A stretch of DNA of 64,000 nt from Chrysoperla carnea (lineage: Eukaryota; Arthropoda; Insecta; Neuroptera; Chrysopidae). Below the pieces are notes generated by a model. It saw nothing but the letters and a program-made list of their open reading frames with translations, was not told where the DNA came from and ran no database searches. A program made the translations under genes and the position numbers. The stretch is from the NCBI RefSeq assembly GCF_905475395.1, contig NC_058341.1, forward strand, positions 61,387,501 through 61,451,500, in the 5' to 3' direction. Numbering within the stretch: the stretch's first letter is position 1; every line of letters begins with the position of its first letter. Shown in pieces: positions 43,810-58,800 of this stretch.

Positions 43810-46800
43810 CTGAAAAGCGAAAAACACGAGCATTAATTATTAATTTTAGAAACAAAAATTCATATCAAGGAAGATTTATTATCGCGATGATAAAAGCACA
43901 GAGTCCAAATCATTGTTTTGGACTCTTTGGCTCATTTGGCGAACATACATGATCGGCTTACACGAATGACACAAAAAAGAGGTACGGTATTTCAAAATTA
44001 TTTTGTAATCTTTCCTGATATGAAATAGTCCAATCATATTACGTCAAAAATAGCTAATTTTCAGAAATGTTTTCTCCGATACTAGTCGTTATACCATAGT
44101 GAAGATTTTGATGTGAAAAATAGACCCAACGTTCATTTTAGTTATAGAGTGAGAGGCAACTAATAATGACCAAATGTATGCAAATTCGAAGGTTTTACTC
44201 ATTTTGTGTGCTATAAAGAATGTCTATAAGGCTCTTTCCATTCTCAGAGAATTTTGAAATGTGTTTTATGTGTTCATTCTTTCTGAGAGATGTGAGACGA
44301 AATCTTTCTTCATTTTTAATTTTGACTTATACCAAAAAAAGGGGGCGATGTCGATTTATAATTTGTAGGGCAAACCTGCGTTAAACGAGAGTAAATTTGC
44401 GTTAAATCGAAGTATTAGTAAATTTTAATGGTGTGTAAAGGCTAGCCTCGGTATTTCCCTTCGGCATTCATAAGAAGCAATTTTCATATTAAATTTCAGA
44501 AATTATTTCAATTATCTCCGTAATTATTGATTTTATGGGTTTAAATATTAAACAGTTTCTAAAAATGTTATTGTGGGGTTGAATCTTTTTCTGTTTTGTA
44601 TCAAAATTATCAATCGGACTGAGGCAAAAATTGGTTCTCTGCAGGTGTTTTTCAACTCTATTACTATTTTGAACATTGAAAATATTGAAATAAGGTTATC
44701 TAAAACTTTGCCGATCATTTTTCACTTAACTTCAATTTCCCTAGAGATAATTGACTGTACCTGGCCTTAAACTCAAGGTAGTGAACATCCTATTTTGAAA
44801 ACCGAAAGTTAAAAATTTAAAGAAATGTTGTGGTGAAACCCTGGCTTCGAGTTAGCGCAAATATTACGTTCAAAATTCAAATAATGCAAAACTCGAAATT
44901 TTAGAATTTTGAACAAAAATAATTCCGTAAATATTAAATTTAGAGAAAAAATGTAATTTTCTTGGTATTAATTGTCAAAATTAAATATTAGAAGTTAGTA
45001 ATGCTAAGAAGAGGCTTATAAATGCTTGCAGTTGTTCAAATAGATTGTTTAACGTTCAAATAATGTTATTCGATATTTTTATGTCACAACTGAGCAAAAC
45101 AGTTGGAAAATTTTGCGATTGGTCAGATTCCGCGTTAGTTTAATTTTTTTCTAAATATCAAATATTAGAAACTTTGACACAAAAAAAATTTCTGGAAAAA
45201 ACATTTCTACCTAAAATCGTAATGTGATTTGACTAAAAATGTATTCATAAAAATAAAGACAAGCTAAAAAATGTAATAATTTTTCTAATTTGTATTTTTT
45301 CAGTTTTATTCTTTGAACATTTTTAATACTTACTTCTGATCATCTGGAAAATAGAGTAATGCCAACAAACTGGGATCATAAAATGCAGCTTCTGAAGATA
45401 GGAATGCCATACGTGATTTTATAAATGCGTTATGAAGATCATTGTTTGATAAATATTCAGCAGCTATTTCTGCATTATCCACAGCGGAATGAATTGAAGC
45501 ACCAACCTATGGAGAAGATAAGAATGATTTTTTTTTTTTTTTAATTTTTATTGTCATAATTAATTAATAAAATATTAATAACAAAATTTTCAATGTTATA
45601 ATCACACTGCTGTGTTTAAATTATTAAAAATATATAAATATACAACGATAGTACTAGAAATTCAGTTTATACTATTTTTTTAAAACTCTATTAAATACAA
45701 GGCGTTTCAAAATTCAAAGCTTTACAAGAGAGACACCTAACTATATGATGTTTCTTTATGCTGATACTTGATGCTTGTTTTAGAGCAACCAATTTCTCCA
45801 AATCAAAGAATGATCACAGGATTTAGGTACTTCCATCCAGGAGTATTAAAATTGAGGTAAAAATAATAATAAATAAAAAAATTACAGAAATAAAAGGAAA
45901 TTTTATTTTCTCCATCTCCCGATTAAAAAATGACCATAAAAATGGCATTGTCATGAATATGAATTTGAAAATTCACATTGCGCTAGCTCTAAAACAGGTA
46001 ACAATAAGAATGAGAATGTTATTTAATATATGGAAATCATAATTTTATAAACGACTCAAAAAAAGAATTGCAGTCATATCTTGATAAGTGAGATTAGGAT
46101 AAGCGAGAAAACTCTACAAGTGAGATGAATTGCCAAGTCTCGTTATCATAACCCTCTTAAACCTCTTATAAGTGAGAAACAGGAACCTATATAAGAGAAA
46201 GTTGTTTTTCCCTAGCGGACCTGTATAATTAAAACTAGTACTTGCATTTGCCTATACCCACTTCAAAGTGACAGCCGAGCCTATAATCACTTCTGTACCT
46301 GTACAACGAGAACCTGGTTTAGTAAAACATCTCCTTAAGTGAAAAAGAAATTGCAGTCTTTTGAACTTTCGCTTAACCAGGTTCGATTGCATATAAAAGT
46401 TGTGGATAGTATATTAGAGTACCTAGTAAAGATCGAACAAGGTTTCGATTTGACATACTCAATTTCTTGAATAAATAATTATGCACCCAATGCTTTTAAA
46501 ATTCATATAAAATTAATAAATTTTCTCAGCGTTTCAGCCCTGCGCCTGAAAAATTAAGGGATGATAAAATGTTTTAGATACTGAATCGTAAATAGAAATA
46601 GAATTTGAAATATTTCATTTAGATCCAATCATTCTTCGCTAAAATATACCTGTTTGAATTCCGCAACTTTTATTGAGGGCAGTATATTTAAATTTTACAA
46701 TTTCTGGATTATATATTAAAAATAGTACTATATGAAATCTAAATTCAGGTTCAGTAATATGAAGTTCAGGATAATATTTAGCTTTGTTTTTTTGTATATT

Positions 46801-49800
46801 TTTTGCTTGAAAGTTTATGAAAACGTCTTCGGTTTAAAAGAGGAAAAATATTAGTCATTTTACAATTGTTACATTTTAAATTTGCATATACATTGTACTA
46901 AGTCATATTTAAATGAATTTTGAAATATCTTGTATCCACGGCAGGGGAAAAATTTAAATAATTATTCTTAATATTTATATATGATACAGTGTCGTATTTA
47001 AGATGAAGACCCCTCATTTTTCCGTTATTTATAGGAATATCGATTTGAAATTTTGCGTCATACAAGACGATGGGTCACATTTTTTAAGATACTTAACTTA
47101 AATCAGAACTTTAAACTCAGCTTACTACAAATATGGTTAGAGATATCGAAAGTAAACTATTGGAAAAAATTGCTTAGAATATCATTTTATATCCATATAA
47201 CGACTTCCATGACAAAATTCGCATTTTTAATTTTTTCATTATTTTGGTCCATACTCATAATTTTATTGAAATATTTGAATACATCACAATATTAAATTAT
47301 TAATTTGTCCAGTTATTACATTTCATAGCACACTATTTATAAAAGTTTACTTTTTAATTTTATGTGTGCTACGAAATGTAAAAACTGGACTAATTGATAA
47401 TTTTATAGTGTTATGTATTCAAATATTTCAATAAACTTGTAATAATTATGAATGAAAAATCGGTATATGGATATAAAAATATATACTAAGCAACTTTTTC
47501 TAATAATTTTTTTTTCGATATCTCTAACCCTTTCTGGTGCTAGACAAAATATTAGTAATCGGCCCTGTTTGTCAATTTGTAGTAGGCTGAGTTTAAAGAT
47601 CAGATTTCTGTTAAGTTTCTTAAAATATATGACCCATCACGCTGCATGACTGTGCAAATTTTCAAATCGATATTTCTATAAATAACGAAAATATAAAGGT
47701 GTCTTCATCTTAAATGCGACACACTATTCATTCCAAACAATATGAACAGTATGAACATTGTTTAAAATCAGACACAGTACGTATGTGAGATCAAGGATAT
47801 TCTTTCATCTTAAAAATTAGGAATAATAATTTTCAAAATACTCAATAAACTATGTATAAAACGTTTAAAGATAATGATCAAATACTGGGTGTTTCATTTA
47901 GATTGCGTGAAATAGCTCGAGAACAATGTATTACAAAAACGTCTCAATATGGATAGAAATTCTTTTTCAAGGATTCATTTTGAATTAATATTTAAAAAAA
48001 GCAAACGTTTTTACCTTCAAACATCATTTTTATAAGTAGGCAAGTAAGCAAGCTTAAGGACGTTCTCGCGTAAGTGAATGCATGAAAATATTTGAGAATT
48101 ATAAAAACTTATTCCGTAAATGATTGGGGGAGAGTGCTTGTGCGTTAGTTTTTCCATAATTTAGCTAATATAAAAGGGACATAAAATCATTAAAAGCTTG
48201 CTTACGTTGTACAAATGATTTCTTAATATGTTGCTCTCGAGATATATGACAATCATAAAAATACATTATACAAAAATCGGTATGGTTGTATGTAATTTCC
48301 ACATTGAACGATTATTGAGAGATTTTAATCATATGTAATTTCTGCACTCTAAAATTGGGAAAAATTTATTTCGTGCGATAAATCAAATATAGAACTGATA
48401 ATAAAACCTATACAAATAACTCGAGTTGAATTCACAGTAGGTATGAACTATTAAAAAAAATTGTGTGTCAGTTCCGACGCACGACTTGAGTTTACTCCTT
48501 AAGTGTTGAATAGTGTGCTGTCAGTTTCAAACAATAGATGCTTTGTCTATTATACGTACTATGTAGCATAATTTATAAATGATAGCCCGAAAAAACCCGA
48601 AGACGTACGATGCATGTTGGCTGAGCTCAAACAATAGATGCTTTGTCGATAGCACAAAAGTATATGTTATACACACGTATTACTAAAAAGTAAAAGGTGC
48701 GCACGATAGGTTTATAATTTTTTCATACCGGGCGTTTTATACGCAAATCGATCATAAGGAGTAAACTAAAAAAAAAGGAAAAAAGGATGTGTTTACGTTA
48801 TGTACGCGCGTAAGAAATTGTACTTCTTCGGTAACAATAAATATAATAATTCATAAATAATGTAAACAAATAATACATACTCTAGTTAACCTATCTATTG
48901 CATTCATACTCATACTACCATAGAACATTATATATAGAAAACGCGAGGGATCTGCTAGCCTGAAAGTGGATGCGAAATGACGAATAAGAGAGAAGTCTGA
49001 CAGTGTGTTCCCCTGTGTCCTTGTCATAATCATATATACTTATTATATGTATTAGTAAGGATAAGTATATGTATTAGACAAGGACACAGAGGAAGTTAAT
49101 GGCATCCTTCTCTCTCGTTTCGCATATCGCATCCACTGCCGTTCTCTATCTTCATATCTCTATGAATACTACTAGACGAGACTACTATTCTTTTATCCTT
49201 GTCTATTGAGAATGACTTTCGTTCATCGATTAACTTCATGTTGTTAAAAAATTTTAAATATTTTCAACATATAGTTTTCGTATCACCCTGTTCGCGCGCA
49301 TCATAAAAATTCACTCTCATCATATTTTCATAACGCGCCTAAAGAAGTATAATTTCCAAAATTCGTAAACTTGACCAACTTGACTCAGGCCAAGTTCATT
49401 TGACAAACTCTCGAAATGAATTTAAAATTTTGTATTTTCGTATGTACTATTCTCATGGATATATACGATATTGGAGAAAAATTTAATTTTTAATTTTTCG
49501 AACTCTTTTCTGAAGTTAAAGGTGCGGTAATTACATAAAATAAAAAATGATCTTGGGAAGTGATATTTATTATAACCAAACACCTTCTGTATGTTTTATA
49601 GATTGATTTCAAACTTATTCGAAAACTTTCATTTTTATTATTTGAAGTATTTCCAAAAATTTATGCTCATGAAAATATTCACGAAAATGTAGATTTTCAT
49701 ACCAAGTATAAATGAAATATATCATAGTATATTAAGTTTAGTCCTAAAATTTTGGTAGAGGTGTTCATAAAATCACCAAATTAGTCCATTTCCGGTTTTC

Positions 49801-52800
49801 TGTCCGTCTGTCTTCCCTGACTTAAAAATGAAAAGAGATTTTTCTTGTTAGTTTAACCGAAAAGAGGAACCGACCACCAATATTTGAAGTACTGAAAGAA
49901 CTTAAAATAGATGGTTAAAATCTTGCGAAATGTTATAAATAACTTGATCTCCTACAATAATGTGTACGCGTGAATGGACATTTTACTGGAGTTATTATTT
50001 GAACACATTTACATTAAGATAATGTTCTTGAATGCTTTTTATGTCGGTAATTTAACAAAGTAAGTTGTTAAAAATACAATTTACTTTATTTAGTTAAAAA
50101 TACAATTTATAATTCTTCTGAAAATGCATATGATATAATTGTATCAAATGTTTCTTTATGTACTTTCACAATTTGAAAGATTTCTGTTTTACAGCGTATT
50201 TAAAACCGTACACTTCTCTGCTTTACCCTGTGTATACATAAATTTTAATGTTTATTCAAATAATATTAATTTTCAAAATTTTCGAAAACGTAATTTGAAT
50301 CACTCTATAATAAATACGGTCTAAAATTTTATTTTATTTGCAGAAAATATATTATAGAAAAAAATAAAAATAAATATATATAATAAATTGAACAGATATT
50401 ATTAAATTTATTGTAATTAAAATATATATTCCAAATTTGCATTAAAATTCTAAATGTTTGATATATTTATTATTGTACGAATGTATCAATTTTTAAATAA
50501 AATTATTTGGTAATAAATTATACAAAAACGTATTATTTGTGTTTGTATTTACAAGAAATAACAAACAAATTATCCTAAATCTAACAGATAAAAGTGTGAC
50601 TCCCAGGGGCGGATTGTGAATTTGTGGGCTAATACTACTTAGGGGCCTGCCTAATTACTCAACTAATAGCTATTTTTCCAAAAAACTGTTTTCTATAGAT
50701 AAAAACTGTTTTCTACTTGTACAAACAGGAAAGGCTCTATGGCCTAAGTGTGTCTCAGATGGACAGCTAATAGAACCTAATGTAACCTAACGCCCTCTAC
50801 AGGATATAACCCTCTAGAGGATAACCCATCATCATCATCATTAATAAGACATAGGTTATATGAGCGTTTAAATTTAAAAATAGATTATGATCTCCCATTT
50901 GAGCATGTCTGGCGAAGGACTATGGGAAGAAAAAAAATAGAATTTAACATATAACAACATACAAATATCACATAAGGCGGAAAGAGAAATTTCTCTTTCA
51001 TCATTGAAAGTAAACAAAGCAAGTGGTTAACTAAGATGTCAGAGGCAAAACTCGAGTAGCACTCACTAGTTTGCTATACGTATAGCCCAAAATTAGAAAA
51101 TGTTTATTCAGAAGGGGGACGCGAGAATCAGCTTTGCAAGGGTTGACATGCCATTGGTTTTTAAACCGAGGTTTATGTCATACTTTGATAGGAAGTAGTA
51201 AGTTGTACGGTGCGGGGGGTCTATATCTGCTCAGATAGTCCATCCGTACGTAAAGCAAAATGCTCCGCCAAAATAACTTACCTCCTAATTCTCAAATGCT
51301 CTTGAGAATTTGGACTTGTTGTTGAGAATTAGGAATATCAATTTCCTAATCAAAATGAAATAAGTGCAAATAAACACGGAAACAGACTGATTGCAAAATA
51401 GTTTTAAAAGAACAATAATTCTCATTAACAGTATACAAGTTTTACACATTGTTATTAAGGAGGATCCCTCACCAGTAATAGAAAAAAATAAATTAGTAGA
51501 AAATGATCCAAATTTTTAGTATGTTGTAGTTAACGATACATATTATTAAATCAAAAAAAAATTGGGTATCTTATCGATTAATTAAGAGAGTAATTAATTA
51601 ATTAAAAATACACTAAATAACATAGCATGATATGAGGATGGTATGTTATTTAGTGTATTTTTAATTAATAAAAACTCTCTTAATTGATCGATAAGATACC
51701 CAAATTTTTTTATTTATTTAATAATATGTATCGTTAACTACAACATACTAAAAATTTGGATCATTTTCTACTAATTTATTTTTTTCTATTACTGGTGAGG
51801 GATCCCCCTTAATTGGAATTATAACATTAAAAAAAAAAAAATAAAACAAAAACTGAGGCTTTAAAATGAAATAATCTGTAATTACTTTATTTCCAAATAA
51901 TCCCAAAAATTTAAGAGATTTTACAAACACTACACTGTTAATACTTCGGTGAACAGTGAACTTGACGAAAAAATTACAAGAGATATGTTTCACCTAAACT
52001 GACCCAAAAAATCTAAAGTAGCTGTAGGTTCAAAAAATTGACATTTTAATGTTTGAGTACGGAGTGAAAGGAGCACTCTGGCAACATGGATTTGCTCCTT
52101 CTTTGGGGTATCAGCAATAAGAATAAAAGCTAAGCTAACGATCATTATATTTTGCAAACGAAACGCCTTCTAGCGCCTGCTGTAATACTACTAATATACT
52201 AATTAAAAACTTACCTCATCATTAATAACAATTGTAGTAATTTCAGTCAATAATTGTGCTAATGATTTTAAAGTTAATCGTGCCGATAAAATTTGTTCAA
52301 ATGTACGTAATCGCATTAAAGCATCCAATTCCCATTGTCTTGGTGTTGAACTTGTGATGGGTATTATATGCACACCATTAATATTTTCCTAAAACACAAA
52401 AACGATTATTTCAAGACTAATACGCTCTTTAATTTTTCATGAATAATCCAAGTAATACGAATTTGGGAACCCGCGGAAGAAAAACAGTGTCATTTTTGTA
52501 ATAGGCAACAATTTGCGAGAGATAAAGAAATTATATTGATTTAGTGTATTTTATGATATGACAATCAGAGGTTTTAAATGCGATTTTTTAAAAGATAAAC
52601 AATTTTTTCCATATACCTACCATACCATAGATCTAAACATTTCATTTTCAGATGTTTTTTAATCAAGAAGGAAAGCGCTTATTAATGAGTTTTTTTAAAT
52701 ATTTATTCTGAGCTATTTGGATTGATTTAGACTGAGCTATATGGATTTGATACTAAAACACTTACCAGTTCTGGTATACCCAATAATTGACGTAATTGTG

Positions 52801-55800
52801 TAATAAAAATACTCATAATATATTGTGAGTCTGGTGTAACATTTATTTTTGTTTGATTTTCAAGACTTTTTTTACATTCATTTGCCTCAGGATTTATAAA
52901 TATTACACCACCCCAACGGGGTGACATAAACGCATTAGGACCATTGTATCGATTACCTTAAACAAAATAAAGTTTATAAATTTTAAAAGCATAAAAATAA
53001 AATTATAGTGGAGGCGCTGGATGGAGTTGAGTGTCTAAAATATGAGGACCTAATTTTGTCAATTGATTTTGGTCCAGGAAGGATTATAGATTAATATTCT
53101 GGATGTTGCCGGAAACCCATGTGTCCAATTTTAGTATAACCCCAAATCAAATATAAATTTTTTAAACCAAAGCTACCTTAGGTTTTTTGGGTCATTTTGC
53201 TACCGTTTTCAAGTTATTGATAGTTTAATGTTTGGAAAACAATAATCAATTGACAAAATACGGTCTTCATATGCACATATCAACTCGATTACTTCATATT
53301 TGTACACTCAACTCGATCCAGCTCCCGCTCTATGAGGGTTAATCGTGTACTGGTCTCAAAAACTAGCACTCTATTGGTAAACACAAGGAAATTAGAAAGT
53401 TGTTATTTATTTAAAAAGTAACATTTTTTGTTCGAAAAGTTTTTCCGCAAACCAAACAAAAAAAAGTTTAGGCAAAAACGGACTTAAAAGTGTTACACAA
53501 AATTATTTTTATGTGTCAAAATTGTTATTGCGTATAATTACTTCTGTGAAATCTAATCACTCTTCAAAAAAAATTTTCTAATACATCCAATAAAAGTGGT
53601 TTGTTTTTCGATAAAGACCATTTTTGTTCAAATTGAATGAATAAACGCACAAAAAGCTAGATTTTTGCTATCAATTACTGTCTTAACTATTCGGTTTACA
53701 AAACAATGTTTGCGTATTTATAAAGAACAACTTTCTACTTTAAAGTGTGCGTTTAATGTTTGTCAGTTATGAATCAGAGTGAAGTTTTAATTGAACCTGA
53801 AAACTTAAATCGAATTCGATGACGGTATAAGATGTGTACCTTTGAAACTAACATTTTTCGTTTGAAGCATTTTCCTCGTTTAAATTTATTTATCGAGTTT
53901 CAAGCATATGTTAAGACAAAATAAAAGTCTTAAATACGCAAAAAAATTTCTTATACCTATGATTAAACATCTACAAGCAAAGTGTCAATAATTTCAATTA
54001 AGGTATATATAAATTTCCTCGATAAAAGTTAGTCTATTAAAAGAAATAAATAATTAAACTTATTCCGGGGATAAATGATCTACGCGGAAAGTGTAAATTA
54101 TTTCAAAAATAAATTTATAAATATTAAATTACGTATTTCAATGATAAGAGATCAACCCGGAAAGTGTCAATAATTTAAATAAACGTCATTGAATTAAAAA
54201 TAAATAGATAAAAGTTTCGTAATCTGGGAAAAAATAAATACACAGAGGTATCAATTATTACAAAAATAAATAAATAATCTCTATATCTCTGTATATATTA
54301 TAAATGCGAAAGTAACCATGTTTGTTTGTTTGTTTGTTTGTTTGCTACACTTTCACGCTAAAACAAGCGAATGGTTTTTAATGAAACTGTACAGCAATAT
54401 AGCTTATACTTCAGCAGAATAACATATGAGATATAATTTATAAAGATATATTAATTTTAAAAAAAATATATAAATAAAGATTAATTTAATTTGACATTAC
54501 CATAAATTACAGATTTCTGTAAAAATAGTCAATATAAAATATTTCACGGCCATCTTTGCTGATATACTCAATGAATAATTACGACTATTATACATTTAAA
54601 AAAATAGAAAACCATACATATATTTTACCTGTGTAGAACAATCTTTACCATTATTTCGAGTGTTATAGAAAGGGGATAAGCGAGAGCAATTTTTATCAAT
54701 CTTTTCTTTTAAACCCAGCGAAGCGGGTGGGTATCACTCTAGTAAATAAATAATATACATAAAAAATTTCAAAATAGAAATAAGAGCGGACTGGAAACAC
54801 TTAATATAATTTTCCCGAAGCCCTTTCACAAGATCTAAATATTCATATACATACCTTTTGGATTATAAAATTGTAATGGAGCATGTTTACAATCGTTGAT
54901 ATAAACAATTAAATTTAAACATGGATTTTTTGAAACATGTGATGCCAATTTCGTTTCAAACATTGTAATTAAATATGGTAATTGTTGCTCATTTAATGTA
55001 AATCTTTTATTATTCCATTCGTTTGTTAAACCATTTTTATCAACAATAGCATGTTTCTCTAATTTATCACTTATTGATACGTAATATAACCATTGTGATT
55101 TTAATGTAACATTTGATATGTGACTAATTGATTGAAAGAATGGTGTCAAATATTCTGAAAATTACAAAAATGATTCATAAATTTATTTGTTCATACTAAA
55201 TAATTTCCTTGAAAGATCTTTGCAACGCTTTGCCAGGTTAACTTCAAAATAAGCCACTTTAACCGGAAATACCACAGTACAATATTGCCCCGTTTAAATG
55301 CTAGACAAAGTTAAAATTTTGAATTATTAAAACTTAAGCCGCTTTCTTTTAAGCCCTTGTTTGTTTTACCATTCGCCCACTTTTCATTATGAAAACATTA
55401 AAAAAACAGAATTTTTCCATAAGTTAGTCGTTTTTTCACCTGGTCGCTATTTTATACAAAAAAGGCGTTATCTAAAATTTCATCATCATGCTCATTTGAA
55501 AACTTGTACTTTCTTGTTTTTGGATCTAATGCTCAAAAATATATATCACTGTCCGCCGGTTGAAAGGGTGAGAAATGTAAAAGGCTACAAAAATTTTAAA
55601 AATTATTTTTCAACGAATCTGTTAACACTATTGTTTATTTTTCTTGAAAAAGAGCTATAGATAGTTCGCGTACGAGTTTTTTTTTGGAGCAATTGGAATT
55701 TGAATTCCACTGTGTATTAAATACAGGAAAAAGTAAGTACAACTTCCGCTATTACTTATTTTAGTTTATCTAAACAAGTTTATTTATTCCGTATTCCATT

Positions 55801-58800
55801 TGTATTCATTCATTTATTCCGTATTCCTTCGTTTATTCCTTATTCCGTCACTACAAAATATTAATTACTTACGTATTGCAACGTCTTTAACATTCCAATT
55901 AACTTTAGTCCATTCAGGATCTGGATTAACAACAGTAACTAAAACATCATATTGATCGGCAGCCGATACTCGTTTACGTACTATTGAATCTTGCTTTTGT
56001 AAAGTAGGTTGTTTCATATTTTCCATCATATGATTTAATGTATCCTCTTGGAGTATCCATTTACTTAGAACTTTAATTAACCTAGGGCCAGCTAAAAATA
56101 ATAAAACAAATGACTATTGACAAATGATTTTTGGTTAAATTAATATGAGAGGCTATTTTTCGAAATTTTATTCAGAACAAAAATCGTTGAAAGCACGGAA
56201 ATCTTAAGGACTTTTTTTTCATTCAAATTTGCGACAAAAGATGATTTTGTCATTGATATTTAATAATAAGCATTAAGGTGCTTACTTTCATGCTGATGCT
56301 TGAGTTTGAGCGTCAAATTAGGCTCAGTGGTCAGTTTAGGCCGTGCTGGCATCTGGAAAAAACTTAGCAGCGTCACATCGTAAAAAGCTAAACATAATTT
56401 AGCATTTTATTCTTAGGTTTGATTTTGACAGTGCTGGCTAAATAAATTTATATTCAATTATCCGACTAGCCCATGAATATATGCATTTACCGTTTAAACT
56501 TTGCTCTGGGAGGTATTTTTGGCCGCTGACTACGAATCCGATCGCGATTACACGGATTCTATGATTCGTAATCAGCGACCAAAAATACCTCCTAAATAAC
56601 AGTTTGGACATAAATTATTAGTTAATTTCAATTTTTGTGCCAAAAAGTGGAATTTTGGATCAAAAATGGCACGAATTTTGAAAAATGTGATAGAATTCGG
56701 GTAATCTGACATCGGATTCGTATTCAGCAATAAAAAATACAGCATTTAAAAATTTTTTTTGACTATATAAGCCTCCCTCTGGGTCCCTATAACGCCTCAT
56801 GACTAGGTTAAATTGGCTGAATATTGCTTGGAGTCCTATAAACACGTTACAAGAAATTTCCTTAAAATCGGTGCTGTTTCCCAATTTTTCCTATGCATTC
56901 CGCGTTATCAGTTGTTCTAATCTTAAGTTACGATTTATGTCAATGTTCGAGTCTGTCTAATTCTACCAAATTCGAGTCTACTTTATTTGTATCCATGGTT
57001 AAGTAGTTGTTTATAAACTAACCAAAAATATAGGTACATAAAAAAATTCTATAATTTAATATTATTGTAAATTTTTATAAAAGATGACAGGCCATTAAGA
57101 AGTTTAAACACAAATGGGACCATCTTTGTTGAGCATTTTTCCATCGCATCAACATGCAGTGAAATTACGTTTTACCCAAAAAAATTTAATAAAATAAAAA
57201 ATAAACACAACTGTCATTCAAAACAACAATAAAACAATATCATCAAAAAGTCACAAAGGTTCGGTATCAGTGATACATGAATTATTTTCAAAGATATCAA
57301 ATCGAAAAGGACGTTTCAAAATTCATAAAATTCTTCTTAAATTAATAAAGGTTTAACAAAACAATGTGGAAACGTATATTTGGTAGACGGGTCGAAAAGT
57401 CAACGTTAAGTACACAAACATACATGGAAGATTTAAATCCAGAGGAATATAAATCTTCCATTCAAACATTGATAGATAATAACAAACGGAAATTAATAAA
57501 AATTTACGAAGAAAATTCTAAAAAGATTGCTACTGTAAAATCTTCGAAAGTAATCAACAAAAAATTGACGGAAAATCAAGGATCAGGCAGTTCAAGTGTA
57601 ATTCAACCAGAAGTGAGTGAATGCGGCAATCAAACCAGTACACATGGTACTAGTGATTATGGTATACAAACGGAAGGTGAACCACCGTCTGCAAATTTAA
57701 TACACTGTGAAGTTGGTAATCAAACTGAATCAACGAATGGTGGAAGGGGGGAAGTACTACAAGTCGGTAATAGCAAACAATTTCTTTAGTATTAAAGCAG
57801 AAGTTGGAGGGTTTTGAGTTTGCAAAATGTGAGGACCACATTTTGCCAATTGATTCTTGTCCAGAAAAACGTATAGATTAATATTCCGAATGTTGCCAGA
57901 AATCCTATACGTCCAATTTTTGTATACTCTCTCCTCCACAGAGAAACAGTCAAATATAAATTTTTTAAACCAAGTAAAGCTAACCTAGATTTTTGGGTCA
58001 TTGTTCCTTGTGATTTTGGTTAAGGGTCTTGGGAATACGCTGCCCTAACCAGTCTTAAATATTTTATAAGGAAAGGACTGGTAAAATCCTTGAGGATAAT
58101 GTAACACAAACACTGATATTCGTTTAATACTTGGTGGTCTGTTGTTTAATTTAAAATTGTAATTTTTGATAGTATATGGATTATCGAATGATTATTTAAT
58201 GATCCCAATTCTTATGTCGAATAATAACTGTATAAATTCTGATCATTAAGCGAGTCTTTAAATACAAAACTTTTAGGTCAAAATTAAAAACAGTTTTATA
58301 AAAAATCGGAACAATAGAGTTTCTGGCAACATTCAGAATATTAATCTACAAAGTCAAATACATCCAGCGCCCGCAGCATTGAACAGAATTTAATACAAAT
58401 TTTGTAACATTGCGGCTAACAAATTACGATCTCAATATCGTAGACTACGGGAATGTATAAATTCATGGGGTTGCTATTTCATTTTGTTTTAATCTAATTC
58501 CGTCAAAAGTATAATATTTTAGTTATCCTTATCCAATTTTGGTGATGTATATTATAGAACAAGCCTACACCATTTAGCCGATCTTCAGACATTGCCGATC
58601 TAAGGTATATTTTGAGACGACACAAAATTGAATAAGAGACCCAGATGGCACGGGACTCATCGTGCAAAATTGAATAATCGTGCAAAATTGAATAGTATAG
58701 TTTAAAAAGTAAAGCGCAAGAGTCTTCATCAAAATTTTTCATTTTGTTGGGAAAGAGACTAACGTTGATAAAATATTGCGATGATTAAAAAATCGAACCT

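Noticed and set aside
47053..47649. Two 65-80-codon plus-strand frames
   Set aside because: Both lie inside the foldback element at 46,989-47,722 and are not conserved between its two arms.
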